DNA of 64,000 nucleotides from Allacma fusca (lineage: Eukaryota; Arthropoda; Collembola; Symphypleona; Sminthuridae): the NCBI GenBank assembly GCA_947179485.1, contig OX359247.1:56517131-56581130 (forward strand). The letters run 5' to 3'. The notes under the pieces were generated by a model. That model did no database searches. It worked only from the letters and a program-made list of their open reading frames with translations, and had not been told where the DNA came from. Position numbers and translations under genes: made by a program. Shown in pieces: positions 23,640 through 33,825 of the stretch. Each line of letters opens with the position of its first letter. Position 1 is the stretch's first letter.

Positions 23640-25049
23640 TACTGTAAACAACAACTTGAACAGCTTCGTCTAACGGTGATTTGAACCTTAAACTAATTTT
23701 TATATTTCCACGTCGATTCACCGAGAGGGCGGTACTTAAGTTGGGTAGTAAGTCCACAGCTACCAGAACATTTCCTAAAAATCAAAAACACATAATCTGG
23801 TTTCAAGTGAATCCTTAAGAATACATTTCAATAAACTTTAATGTTGATAGTTATACGTATATACCTTCCTTGTACGTATCGTGATTAATTGAATTTCCCA
23901 ATAGTTCGGATCCGTCTGTATTTTGCAATGATCGCAGGGCAAGGAGAAAATTGTCAGCACCAGCGCCGTTGGTTGTTGAAAAACTGAAAGGAATTATTCT
24001 ATGTCGAATTGTCTCACCATTTCAAGAAAATCCAATTTCATACAGGTTTTTATGTACGAAATTAAATGCGTCTTTGATTACGCTTCCCATGAACGCGTAA
24101 GCCGCAATAATTCCGCAAATAATTACTTTTGGAATTCTTCTAAGTAATATCCCTTCTGTTGTGACCTGACTTAGGCCTTGAGGTACTGAGAACGTCTTTT
24201 ATTTTGCATTAACAACGGGATATTGAAGGTTTTTCCAAGTGACAGTTCATGTCGATGTATATTAATGACTTGTTTTGACACCACTCTCTTGGACACGTCA
24301 AATACTGCCTCGTTTATATCGTACCGGTAGGGTGTACCGGAGATGCCAGGAAGTGTAGCAACTTTGGCATGAATGCAAAGTTCTGGAGGACTGCGTCTGG
24401 ACAGTATTCGTATTTCACTTTGCGCTGGCAAATACCGATTTTGGTTGAAAATGTTGCAATTCAGATTCCCTAGCAACGTAAATTGCTTTGAGTGCTTGGT
24501 GTTTTCGTAACGCTCTTTAAATCCTGCGTCGCTGACGTCAAACTACCCCTTTTTCTCGTTCGGATACCAGAATTCATTTTTCAATTTATTTGGCTTCTCT
24601 ACGGCACTTGCCGATAGAAGACGCTGAATGTACGAGATTGTTGGGTAGTGGTTATTACTGTCCGATATCAATGTTCCGTTTAAGTAAACGTCCAAATAAA
24701 TGAACATTTCGTGGGAAAAATTAGAACTGGGAGTGCAAATATCTGTGTCACCACAGTTTTTTCCATCAGCTCTTACAATTAGACATGTCATGGCAAGGAA
24801 ACAATCCGAGGGAACAATGTAACCGTTTGTATCGGACATCAAATAAAATTCTATTCGATTGTACGACTCTTTGACAGAAACAAGCGGAAAACATGGAATA
24901 TAATCCGAGCTCTGTTGAATGCTAACATCAGTCGGAGGAAGCTGAAACAGATTTAACTCTGACCGAAGAGATTGTGTTGATCCCTCAAACACAGTTGGAC
25001 CCTCCAAAAACACATAATTGACGTCCATGTTTTTAATTTCGTCTGACAC
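23640..25049 (-). pseudogene. Maverick major-capsid-like (F54H12.2-like) protein, frame-broken
   Basis: The open frame from 25049 to 24543 starts with a region holding LNLFQLPPTDVSIQQSSDYI, then FYLMSDTNGYIVPSDCFLAM and FIYLDVYLNGTLISDSNNHYP. The next block, 24476-24171, carries NIFNQNRYLPAQSEIRI and RVVSKQVINIHRHELSLG. The third block, about 24130-23860, carries IICGIIAAYAFMGSVIKD, PFSFSTTNGAGADNF and INHDTYKEG. These follow, in order, the conserved segments of the abundant F54H12.2-like proteins of invertebrate genomes, which I take to be the double-jelly-roll capsid protein. At least two frame breaks, near 24540-24476 and 24171, inactivate it. Confidence 0.75.
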
Positions 25050-25129
25050 ACTTGCGTTTTACGTTTGATCTGCGTCTTCCAGCTTTAACTTGAATTTTGC
25101 GTAGACGTCCTCGACGTAATTTGCCGCGC

Positions 25130-25411
25130 TTATTTTTCCGACGCATGATTGTTGTACTTCTCTGTTATTGTTGTACGCTGACCTCCACCTTGTTGAGACT
25201 GCCTTCTTATTCGTCTAGATGTCGTCGTTGTAGTCGCACGAGAACCGCTTGCATTTTTTTTCAGAGAAATGAGATAAGAGCTAGCTTCCGGAGATAGTCC
25301 ACTACTACCAACCGCCATTAACGATGTGTCACCGAGACCACTACCAATTTGCAACTGCGCGGCTTTTGGTTCCAAATAGCAAGCTTTTTCAGTACATTCA
25401 ACTTGTCTCAT
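25130..25411 (-). CDS. Small Maverick ORF with a basic, threonine-rich tail
   Basis: 93 codons, starting at an ATG that overlaps the stop of the preceding ORF by four bases (ATGA, 25408-25411). The middle is Gly/Ser-rich; the end is Thr/Arg/Gln-rich. The sequence just beyond it (25050-25130) would add a very basic stretch (RGKLRRGRLRK) if read in another frame. The function is unknown; a core- or DNA-associated protein is conceivable but unproven. Confidence 0.45.
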   Translation of the reverse strand: MRQVECTEKACYLEPKAAQLQIGSGLGDTSLMAVGSSGLSPEASSYLISLKKNASGSRATTTTTSRRIRRQSQQGGGQRTTITEKYNNHASEK

Positions 25412-25848
25412 TTTATTGAATGTATGAAAATAACGATTACATTCTCGGACGAAAATTTAAAAGAACACTTGTTTCGTTCTTCCCACGGTTGAAAGAACTC
25501 ATCCAAAAAATCGAAGCGCAAAACGTTTAGCTGTTCACAGTTGACTGGCATATATGATACTGGATGAAATTCTTTTTCAACTTCCTTAATTAATTCTGTA
25601 TCCATTGGAAGCTCTGCCAGCAACGGAACTACACGAGTTTTATAAAATTGATTTTCTGCACAGTTTAGCAAAACAAGTAAACGTTTAGATTCAGATAAAA
25701 GACGGACAATTTCGTCTTTACCTTGCTCAATTTCACGCATTTGCTCTTCTTGTACAACGATTTCGTGACCAACATGGACGCGCGTTCCATTTTCAAAACG
25801 TGTGAGCATTGGCAACTCAAAATACTTCTTTCGGTACAGGCAATTCAA
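25408..25848 (-). CDS. Maverick ORF of unknown function, ~146 codons
   Basis: An open frame between the neighbouring Maverick ORFs, rich in Glu and Leu (a likely helical segment with EEQMREIEQGKDEIVRLL) and without a motif I recognise. It begins at a non-ATG codon that abuts the previous stop, so it may be a frameshifted continuation of 25845-26519 rather than a separate gene. Its end overlaps the next ATG by four bases. Confidence 0.45.
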   Translation of the reverse strand: MNCLYRKKYFELPMLTRFENGTRVHVGHEIVVQEEQMREIEQGKDEIVRLLSESKRLLVLLNCAENQFYKTRVVPLLAELPMDTELIKEVEKEFHPVSYMPVNCEQLNVLRFDFLDEFFQPWEERNKCSFKFSSENVIVIFIHSIK

Positions 25849-26519
25849 TGGAAAAGTAGCGTGGAATTTGATTGATAGTTGTATTTCACTATAGAAACTT
25901 CAAATTGAGTTTGAGGTGGCAGCTTGTTATACATTTCTTCAATCACAATATCTTCGGCGGTGTATAGACCTCGCTGAAAAAAATTACGTTTAAATCCCAT
26001 TAGCGCAACTAGATTCTGCGATAATTCCAGAACCTCCCCCGAATCATCCATTGCATTAGATACTGTGATTACGTACTTAGCATCAGACAGTACGCGGATA
26101 TTGAACGATATTTTCTGTTTACTCGCTTTTAATGAATCATTGATTCGCACAACAATGTTCAGTAAACTGGAATCTGCATTCTTATATTTTAAAGTTATTT
26201 TAGCAGGTGGTAGATAGCCAGGAAACAGTGGAGCTGACGGCATTTGCTCGACCGATGGAATCACACGACATGTAAATCTAGTTCGCGCCACCTGGCTGAC
26301 CATACGAATCTTGCGCATTATTTTCGTTTTTGGTTGTGAAGTGTCCTTACAATACCGACATCGTACATGCCTCGTTGAAGCTTCAGAGGACGTGGCAATA
26401 TTTCCAACCAATCCGACTTCATCATTATTTGATTTGCTGGAGAGAACTGTGTAAACGTTGCGCAGATAATTCATATCACCTTGAATACCCTCAGCGGTGA
26501 AGTCCGTATACATGGACAT
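25845..26519 (-). CDS. Maverick ORF of unknown function, 224 codons (possible minor structural protein)
   Basis: An intact frame with a Cys pair (CRYCKD) at about residues 54-59 and a beta-rich C-terminal half, including VVRINDSLKASKQKISFNIR and LSQNLVALMGFKR. It lies between integrase and capsid-like genes, where Mavericks often encode minor structural proteins. No specific homology is claimed. Confidence 0.5.
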   Translation of the reverse strand: MSMYTDFTAEGIQGDMNYLRNVYTVLSSKSNNDEVGLVGNIATSSEASTRHVRCRYCKDTSQPKTKIMRKIRMVSQVARTRFTCRVIPSVEQMPSAPLFPGYLPPAKITLKYKNADSSLLNIVVRINDSLKASKQKISFNIRVLSDAKYVITVSNAMDDSGEVLELSQNLVALMGFKRNFFQRGLYTAEDIVIEEMYNKLPPQTQFEVSIVKYNYQSNSTLLFH

Positions 26520-26528
26520 ATTTTCGAT

Positions 26529-27460
26529 TCAAAGTAATGTTGCTTGTTTAATATCCGCGTCTGCACTGTCTTGTTCTTCCTTAATATGTAAATCTTTTGA
26601 TGCGTTTTTGTCCTCGATTTTTGCAAATTCCAATTCTTCGGAATAAAATTGTCCTGTAATATCTTTTGGCGGGTCTGATAAATCTTCAAGTAAGTAGGTG
26701 TATGGCGATGTATCTTGCACTTTAGTAATGCGGAAAATCTCTCTGGACCCGTTTTCAGCGTACCCTAACACAGACAAGTCTCCTATTGCAATGACTTGCT
26801 ATGACCAAATTTAAATATTTATGAATAGTTTGTGAAAAGCTTACCTTTCTCAAACAGAATTATTGCTCGCAAAATTCTCACCAAGTTGTTAACTTTGAAT
26901 TATGGTGACTTTCTAATACGTTTTATCATTTCCTGCATATACCTGCCGTACATACGTGACCAAACATCATACTGGTCTCGCACTGTAACAGCATTGGGAG
27001 CTCTAGCTATGGTGTAGTGGTATGTGTTATTATATGTAGTGACAAAATCCTGGAGAACGTCATATATACGACCCGAGTTATGCTCGGTCATAAACCGCTG
27101 TAATTTACTAAAAAAAGAACGGATAAATCTTTCAGAGATTCCTGTTTTAATATGACTATAAATATGATACCCTTTTATCTTGTGTTCTTTCAAAAAATTA
27201 GAAAATTGTTTTGAAGTAAATTCACGTCCCATATCGGTAAAAAGAAACATGGGCTTCGTCCCAGCCTCTTGAAAAATTGATCGAAACGCTTTTATCATGG
27301 ATTCCGAATCTTTAGGTTTAATCCTTCTTGCATAAGTCTTCTTGCTAAAGCTGTCAACTACTACAAGGATAAATGTTATGCAATTGTTCAATTAAGCATT
27401 ATTTGCAATATCTTTTAAATCAGCAGACCATGTCTGATTTATAAAATTCACCACTATTTT
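26529..27460 (-). pseudogene. Maverick retroviral-type integrase, broken
   Basis: The catalytic core is visible in order. WSADLKDI (first Asp) lies at about 27400-27435, separated by a TAA from the 163-codon block 26900-27391. That block has LFTDMGREFTSKQF (second Asp), then ISERFIRSF (the Glu) with spacing as in Polinton integrases, and later TYNNTYHYTIARAPNAV. At 26830-26900 a VRILRAIILFEKG block follows in another frame. Then 26529-26777 gives FRITKVQDTSPYTYLLEDL and GQFYSEEL, the chromo/SH3-like C-terminal region. The stop and frame changes make it non-functional. Confidence 0.85.
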
Positions 27461-27972
27461 ACATCTTTTAAATTTATTGCGAACAGATCGGTGAAGGGCG
27501 TAAGAATCCAGTTTTAATAATTCCTTCTCCACCTGTCGTTTGTCTGCCCATTCTTTTCTTTCTTTGATAAAAGTACCAATTCCAGAAAAACAGCGAATTA
27601 ATATTTAATTTAGATAACTTTTTCGTACTGACATTTTTAAAAATATTTATGAATACTTGTATGCTTACGCAATGCGATCCTGTGAACGCGTGTATTAATA
27701 TTGTTTCTGGCAACTGTAATTGTGTAATGTTGATCGAGTGCATTTGTTTAAACTGAACTGTTTAGATTGTGCACAACTCCAGTATATAAAAATAGAACCT
27801 TCCCTATGAAAAATCAAAACATATACAAAATCCGAACCCTGATATAGAGAAAAATCCCGAAAACGAGCCCAGCGTTCTTGTTCCCGGAAATTCCCCCATT
27901 ATATCCACTACTCCCGACCATTATGAAAAACTACTTCTGGATTTTCCTCTTTTCCTTTTTGGAGCACTACTC

Positions 27973-28474
27973 TTAGGTTTCTTGGAAATATTCAGCCTCA
28001 GTATTCCACGACCGTTTTCTCCTCGTTTCTTTACAGACTTGTTTTCCCTCGTCCAATTTTAGGTGCACGTTTAATTTTCTTACATGGGTAAAGTTTACCA
28101 CCTTGATCTTCCGCCGTACGTTTTCTTCCAAATACAGAACCAGAGTTAGACATTGCAATACATCAATTGCAACATTTTTAAGGCTGATGTAGCATGAGGG
28201 AAGGTATCTAGAAGTGAATGATATAAGCCTTCGAGCCCAGTCCATCACCTTTTCGAGGAACGAGAGACCCCCTATAAAATAAAAGCTTTTCACCGCCATA
28301 TTGAATACCTTGCCCATAATGAGGGTAATTATTTTTGTAAAACGTTCTCTCCATATCGGAACACTGAAACGGTTTAGTCATTCTAATCGTGTATGCTATT
28401 TTGTAGTATCGCCTCTCACGAAAATGTACACTTGAAGTCCCCAAATTCAAATGGCGGTGGTTTCCCGGATTCAT
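27973..28474 (-). pseudogene. Small Maverick ORF of GGLGS type, frame-broken
   Basis: The frame 28208-28474 reads YGGEKLLFYRGSLVPRKGDGLGS. A shifted frame then reads RLISFTSRYLPSCYISLKNV, followed by a basic stretch with FGRKRTAEDQ. In arthropod Mavericks a small protein has this YRG..QRG.GLGS start, a hydrophobic/glycine middle and a basic tail. It is broken by at least two frame changes. Confidence 0.5.
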
Positions 28475-29764
28475 TCATTATATATGTGTATGTGAACACT
28501 CAAATGAGTTGTATTTCAATCGTAATATGTTGGACTGTAAAATTCTTGCTCATTAGCTTTACAATTATTGATATTTTGAAGCATACATCGCATCAAAGTT
28601 GCGTAAGCGTCACCCACAAATTGAGTTTCGACAATGTCACAGTATACAAATAGAAGATCGTTTCCAAATTCCTTATACAGCTTGTGACGACCTCATTGTT
28701 TCTCAAAGATAAATGGTGCTATGACATTCCCAGCCAGAAATCCCAAATAATATAGTTTTCCATTGACAATAAGCCACTCAAACTCCATTTCTAAACTCAG
28801 TATTTCCATGATATTTTCGAATGTAATGATACTCTACGCTTTCGTTCTCTGCTTATGTGAAAATATCTTTATTACCTAGCGATGTCGCAATTCGTTCACC
28901 CTTATCGAAGTAATTCTCTAAGTTCATCATTGTATCACTCATGGTTATGGTTTGTTGTTTTATTGTGCAATCTTCAGCATTCTCTTTTTTACCTCCTCTT
29001 TCGAGCCAAATAAGCCCATAAGTTGTATTAATTAATAGTGGCGTTACCAATTACAGCCTCTGCAGAGGCGTTTGAAGTTACTAATTTTTGAACCTATTGT
29101 ACATCCAATCCATTATGGATTCCAAGTACTCTATTGAGTCGCTCTGACGATTTAAATGAATATTAGAGTTTTGTATTACCAGCTTCTTTAGTAATCTCAA
29201 CATATGACCTCTGGTTAATTTCAGAAATATCCCTTGTAACTTTTGAAATGTGATGACAAAAATCTATTTCATCAGAAACATTATGTGGAGCAAACAGGTT
29301 GCACTATAAAGAATTGCCTTCACTTCTCTTCTCATGACTAGGAGTCAGTAAATTTATAGACAAGAACTCAGCTGATTTTTATGAAATATTCGCCATTCCA
29401 ATTTCCTCTGCCTTACAAACGAAAACATTCGTTGATGTTTATGTGCATGTAGTTAGAGCGTCTTAAAAGTACCCTCCATGTGAAAGGCCCTGGTCATTTC
29501 AGACCCCTTCACCACTGATTATATGGTGTTGGTCAATTCATGCCGGGCTGCCCACTGATATATACTCAACTGACGGATCTGTAGAGAAGCTGAGCTTCGT
29601 TAGTGAGAGAGACGGGCAATATACATATATACTTGTGGGGGTAGCGTGTACTTGTGTACATGCGTATAATTGCTTGTATGATTTGACATTGGTAAGGGGG
29701 TTGGGTGGAATAGTGAAGATACGGCTGGAGCTCAGGTCAGTGAAAGAGCTTTAAAGAGCGTCGC
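28475..29764. other. Unassigned stretch, possible Maverick debris
   Basis: Short minus-strand frames (28700-28850 with ITFENIMEILSLEMEFEWLI; 28853-29050) have no recognisable family. 29480-29760 is more GC-rich, without coding signal, and leads into the tandem repeat. Confidence 0.35.
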
Positions 29765-29919
29765 AATTGTGAAATAGATGGACGAACGGAAGATTATATT
29801 CAGAGCGGCGTCACTTAGAATTGTGAATTAGATGGACGAACGGAAGATTATATTCAGAGTGGCGTCACTTAGAATTGTGAATTAGAAGGACGAACGGAAG
29901 ATTATATTCAGAGCGGCGT
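29765..29919 (+). repeat. 54-bp tandem repeat, three copies
   Basis: Units start at 29765, 29819 and 29873 with AATTGTGAA and continue ATGGACGAACGGAAGATTAT and ATTCAGAGYGGCGT. Only a few substitutions separate the copies. It lies between 280 bp of GC-richer sequence and the stretch GTTCCCAAAAATAAAATTGC. It may be the internal repeat of an unrecognised LTR or element. Confidence 0.9.
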
Positions 29920-30376
29920 GCATTGTTCCCAAAAATAAAATTGCGATTCTCAGATTAAAAGAACTTTTTATTTTATCGGGACCTAAACAATCAAGTGGAC
30001 TAAATCGTCAGCATTTTCGGTTCGAGTTATATGTTGCTAGGCGAATGTTTCTATTATGCCTGATGCTTCAAAAATCTGTTTGCAAATAAGTTCTCACAGA
30101 ATACTGTAACAGCAAATCAGAAGCTCATTTCAGATTTAAACTGTGGAGATCTAATGCATTATTATTTAAAGTCGTGAGGCATTTAATTAAAACAAGTATG
30201 CACATGCTGCCTCAAAACATGTTTCCCTCCCCCTCCGTGGCACGTAGAAATGACAAGGGTATGACATTTTCACGCACAGGGGCAACCCTAAACTCTAGTT
30301 GTTGTAATTCCATACTGACTGTACGATCACCTTCTTAAAAATACTCACATATTAAGGGAGTAGAGCAAAAGTACGT
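29920..30376. other. Intergenic stretch 3' of the HSP70 gene
   Basis: No coding or repeat signal was recognised. Confidence 0.4.
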
Positions 30377-30382
30377 TTATTA
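30377..30382 (-). terminator. Polyadenylation signal of the double-HSP70 gene
   Basis: AATAAA on the minus strand, about 113 bases beyond the stop codon of the HSP70 gene. It is the only well-placed hexamer seen there. Confidence 0.5.
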
Positions 30383-30494
30383 TTGACTTTTATTACTACA
30401 GTTTATCTCTATAATATATAATATGTTCCACAGTTCCACTATGTTACTAAGATCCATGGTGTAACTTCGTACGTTCGTACCGTATTGTGCAACA

Positions 30495-33400
30495 CTAAAT
30501 AATGATTTTTTTATCCAACTCTTCAATACAAAAACTTGTGTCATTATTCTGAATCCTTGCAGCCAACAAGGCTGCACCTCTTACTACGACCTCATTAGTG
30601 GAAAATCTTTCAGAGGAGATAATGTCACCGAATTTTTGTTTCAATAATGTTTTCACCCGTGGGATACGACTGGAACCACCAACCAACACAACTTCATCTA
30701 TTTTCACGTCTTCCACAATTCTGTTCACGATTGCCATGCATTTCATCAATTTATCCTCTATCAGTTTTTCAAAAGTGCCTCTGTCCACTCGAACGACTAA
30801 GTTCAAGTTCTCGTAAACTGCATCCAGTGAGACTGTTTCTATGTTTGTTATAGTTAAGTTCTTTTTGACCTTTTCACATTGTTTCTTCAATCTCAGCAAA
30901 TTCGTAGCGTAGTTTGCTTTGTCTTGAAGTCGAACCTTGTACTTCTTTTCAAATTCTTGAATGCAATATTTCACGAGGTCAGTGTCAAAGTCTGATCCTC
31001 CCAGAAACGGGTCGCCGTCAATAGCTTTTATTTTCACTTGGGTAGGGCCAGTGACTTCTAGAATGGCCAGGTCAAATGTCCCACCGCCCAAATCAAACAG
31101 TAGGCAAGTTTTATTTGTCCCTTCTGGAATTCCATCAATGTAAGCCAAAGCGGCTGCTGTGGGTTCATTTAGTAGCCGCAAAACATTGATTCCCGCATCG
31201 TGGAATGCTTCTTTGGTTAAGTGTCTTTGTGTCGGGGTGAAATACGTTGGAATTGTTACTACTGCATTGATGACGTCCTCATTTAGAAATTCGGATGCAT
31301 TTCGTATCAAATGTTTCACATAAAGAGCCATCAGCTCTTCAGGTCGGTACTTCTTTCCGTGTAAGTTAATGTAAATACTCCCTTGTACGTCTGCAATTCT
31401 AAAGGGCCAGAACCTTTTCAGTTGGCTAATTTGGGGATTCTGAATGTGCCGACCAAGCATTCGCTTTATGTCAAAAATGAAATTTTCAGGAATATTTATC
31501 CCCTTGCTTTGGGCAGTGAATCCAAAAGTAATTTCACCGTCGTCATCAATGTTGACACATGTGGGCGTATTTAATGCGTTCACTTGGTTGCTTATAAATT
31601 CCATACCGTTTTGGCCAACAAATGCTTGGTAACTGTATGAAGTCCCCAAGTCTATTCCAATCGCGTTTCTGCTGTGTTTGTTTTTCTTCCTATTGTTCAT
31701 TTGGGAATATTTGCGAAACAGGGACACCAGATCACTCAGCGTGGATTCGATTAATTCGGAAGTCAGAGGAAAAGCTTTTCTCAACTCCAATATGGCTTCT
31801 TCAAGAGCCTTTTCATGAATCTCATTGAATGTTTTCTCTGAAACAAATTCTAGGGATGAAACCAAGGGGTCCATTTTCTCCTGATAGTATACCTTTGCTA
31901 AGTCGGTCATAGATTCTCGGGTGTGTTGGTCAGCCAGAACCGGATTCGTTTTTAATTGCGAACCGAACGTGTTCTGTAAACGCAGTAATAATAACTACGT
32001 TATATTACCATTTTCGGAAATGATCATTAGAGTATTTTGCATGCTATGTAGTAATAATGACACATGTACGAATAAAAATTTACCAGATATTCTGGATCTG
32101 ACCGGTGAACAAGAAAATGGCTTGATCGTCTGGTTTGAAAAATATCCAGTGTTGTGAATTTCCAGTCATATTTAAGCCACCCCATATTAGTGGCCCGAAC
32201 CTTCAGCTCTCCATTGGCAGATAAGTACATTTGTATTTTAAGCTGGCAGTGTTGTTTATTTCGTGCAATGCCATCAAGTACCAGAGGTCCCACTTCATCG
32301 TTTTTCTCTGCATCGTTACTATCCCCTTGAAAAATACGGATGACAGCTTCACCATTATCTTGTGGGAACCAAAAGTTTTTCTCTGCAAAGCAAGGTATTT
32401 CCTTCCCTTTTGGTATTACAATCCCAAAATTTGTTTGGTTGTTTTGCTGGATTTGCCAGTCGTATGTAAAGTGGATCCCAATTGCAACAGGAGTTGAAAC
32501 TCCATTTGCTATTACTGGAACCAGAGGTGGTTCGAGAGACGAAAGTGTACTCGCATCAGGGTGTTCAGTGAATGGAGGCTTCGAATTTGCTTGAATAGCC
32601 GCTCCTAATGCGACAACGGTTTCAACATCAATTGTATTTTTAATCTCGGCGTTTTGAAGCAGTAAACGGACGATCTTCTCAATTCTAGGAATGCGTGTGG
32701 ACCCACCCACGAGAATAACCTGCCCAACTCCCTTAACGTCTGACACGGATTCTGATAAAAAGTTTTTCAATGTCGTCTCAATTTTTGTTAGGACTTTACT
32801 ATTACTTGATTCAAATATATTTTCTGTGATGGTCGAATTTCCTCGGTAGTAACCAGCATAACCAATTTGGACATTCTCACAGTTTGAGTTGAACAAATCC
32901 TTTTTCTTGAGTTCACAAATGTCTCTCAACTCGTCGATGTAATTTGCATTATACTCTTCGCCTCCATATTTTTCCCGATATCTCTGAGTCACGTAGTCTA
33001 GGATGTTTTCAGTAAATATTTGGCCACCAATTAAAGGGTCACCTCCTGCTGCAAGGATAGAAATTTGTTTGCCTTTAACTTCCAATAAGGTTAGGTCGAA
33101 AGTGGCCATGCCGAGATCAAATACCAGGATCATGCCATCAAGAATTTTCTCTTTATGTGAATAAGCAATTACAGCGGCAGTTGCTTCCGTGATGATCTCC
33201 ACTGTTGAAAATCCAGCCATTAGAGCGGAATCCTCTGCAGCTACACGCTGTTGGTAACTGAAAGTTGCTGGAACCGTCAGGACAACTTTTTTTGTATGAG
33301 TTTTCAAAAATTTATCGGCATGGTCTTTCTGATACCTCAATATTTTGGCAAGAACTTCCTCGGGATGAAAAAGTTTATTTTCATTTTTCCAGTATGAATA

Positions 33401-33825
33401 ATGCATTGCCATTGTTGGGGTTCCATTATCATTTATTATTGGAAAAGGAACTTTTTGAATGAATGTTTGAACTTGTGGGTGACTGAAATGTTGACCCAAA
33501 ATTCGTTTCGGAGAGTGGATTGCGTGCTGCCCTCTCAACATTGCATTGACGGCGTTAGTTCCGACTAAATTTATAAAAGTGTTTGGGCTTTTGAAAGAGT
33601 AGGAGACATATGCTGGAGTTTTTGCCTTGCCGTCCGTTTGAATTACCTGGGCTTCATTCTTATCATTCACAAAGGCAATGCAACATTGCCGAAATCCCAC
33701 GTCTATGCCTACAGCTGTCGTAAATATAAGTTTCAAATTATTAGTTTGTGTTTTAAATTGTTTTAATGACACTCACAGTTTTTAAAACTATTCAAAACAA
33801 TTTAAATACCTGGTTGGTTAGACAT
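30495..33825 (-). CDS. Double-HSP70 fusion protein (two ATPase modules), ~1041 aa
   Basis: Three exons, 33825-33810, 33714-32084 and 31973-30495, join in phase at consensus GT-AG sites (3126 nt, 1042 codons with stop). Exon 1 supplies MSNQP, making AVGIDVGF the normal HSP70 start. Residues ~6-385 form a first nucleotide-binding domain with degenerate phosphate loops: GIDVGFRQCC for GIDLGTTYS, and FDLGMATFD for FDLGGGTFD; ILVGGSTRIPRI is kept. Residues ~410-540 resemble a substrate-binding beta domain. Residues ~550-645 are a charged helical, lid-like linker that spans the second intron junction. From A653 a second, canonical nucleotide-binding domain follows (GIDLGTSYS, LLFDLGGGTFDLAILEV, VVLVGGSSRIPRV) and ends at the stop with no substrate-binding domain. 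A likely cytosolic chaperone or co-chaperone; the first module probably lacks ATPase activity. The alternative, two adjacent genes, is disfavoured because the exon 3 frame is open upstream of its Met and splices exactly in frame. Confidence 0.85.

Larger units (their letters stand above)
22925..28474 (-). mobile_element. Decayed Maverick/Polinton element, partial
   Basis: On the minus strand, from right to left, lie a small GGLGS-type ORF, an rve integrase with a chromodomain-like tail, three closely packed small ORFs, a double-jelly-roll capsid-like protein of the F54H12.2-like type and an adenain-like cysteine protease. This gene set is diagnostic of Mavericks (polintoviruses). No polymerase or packaging ATPase is found inside this block, and the terminal repeats were not identified, so the copy is truncated or rearranged. 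Several genes carry stops and frame changes. Confidence 0.85.

Noticed and set aside
29765..29919. Three spaced repeats as a CRISPR array
   Set aside because: The units are contiguous 54-bp tandem repeats without spacers, in an animal genome.
31900..31973. Reading the second HSP70 module as a separate gene with its own start at 31910
   Set aside because: The frame is open upstream to a good splice acceptor at 31973 that joins exactly in phase with the donor at 32084, and no promoter-like sequence fits in the ~110-bp gap.
30598..33462. Plus-strand ORFs across the HSP70 gene
   Set aside because: Antisense shadows of the HSP70 exons.
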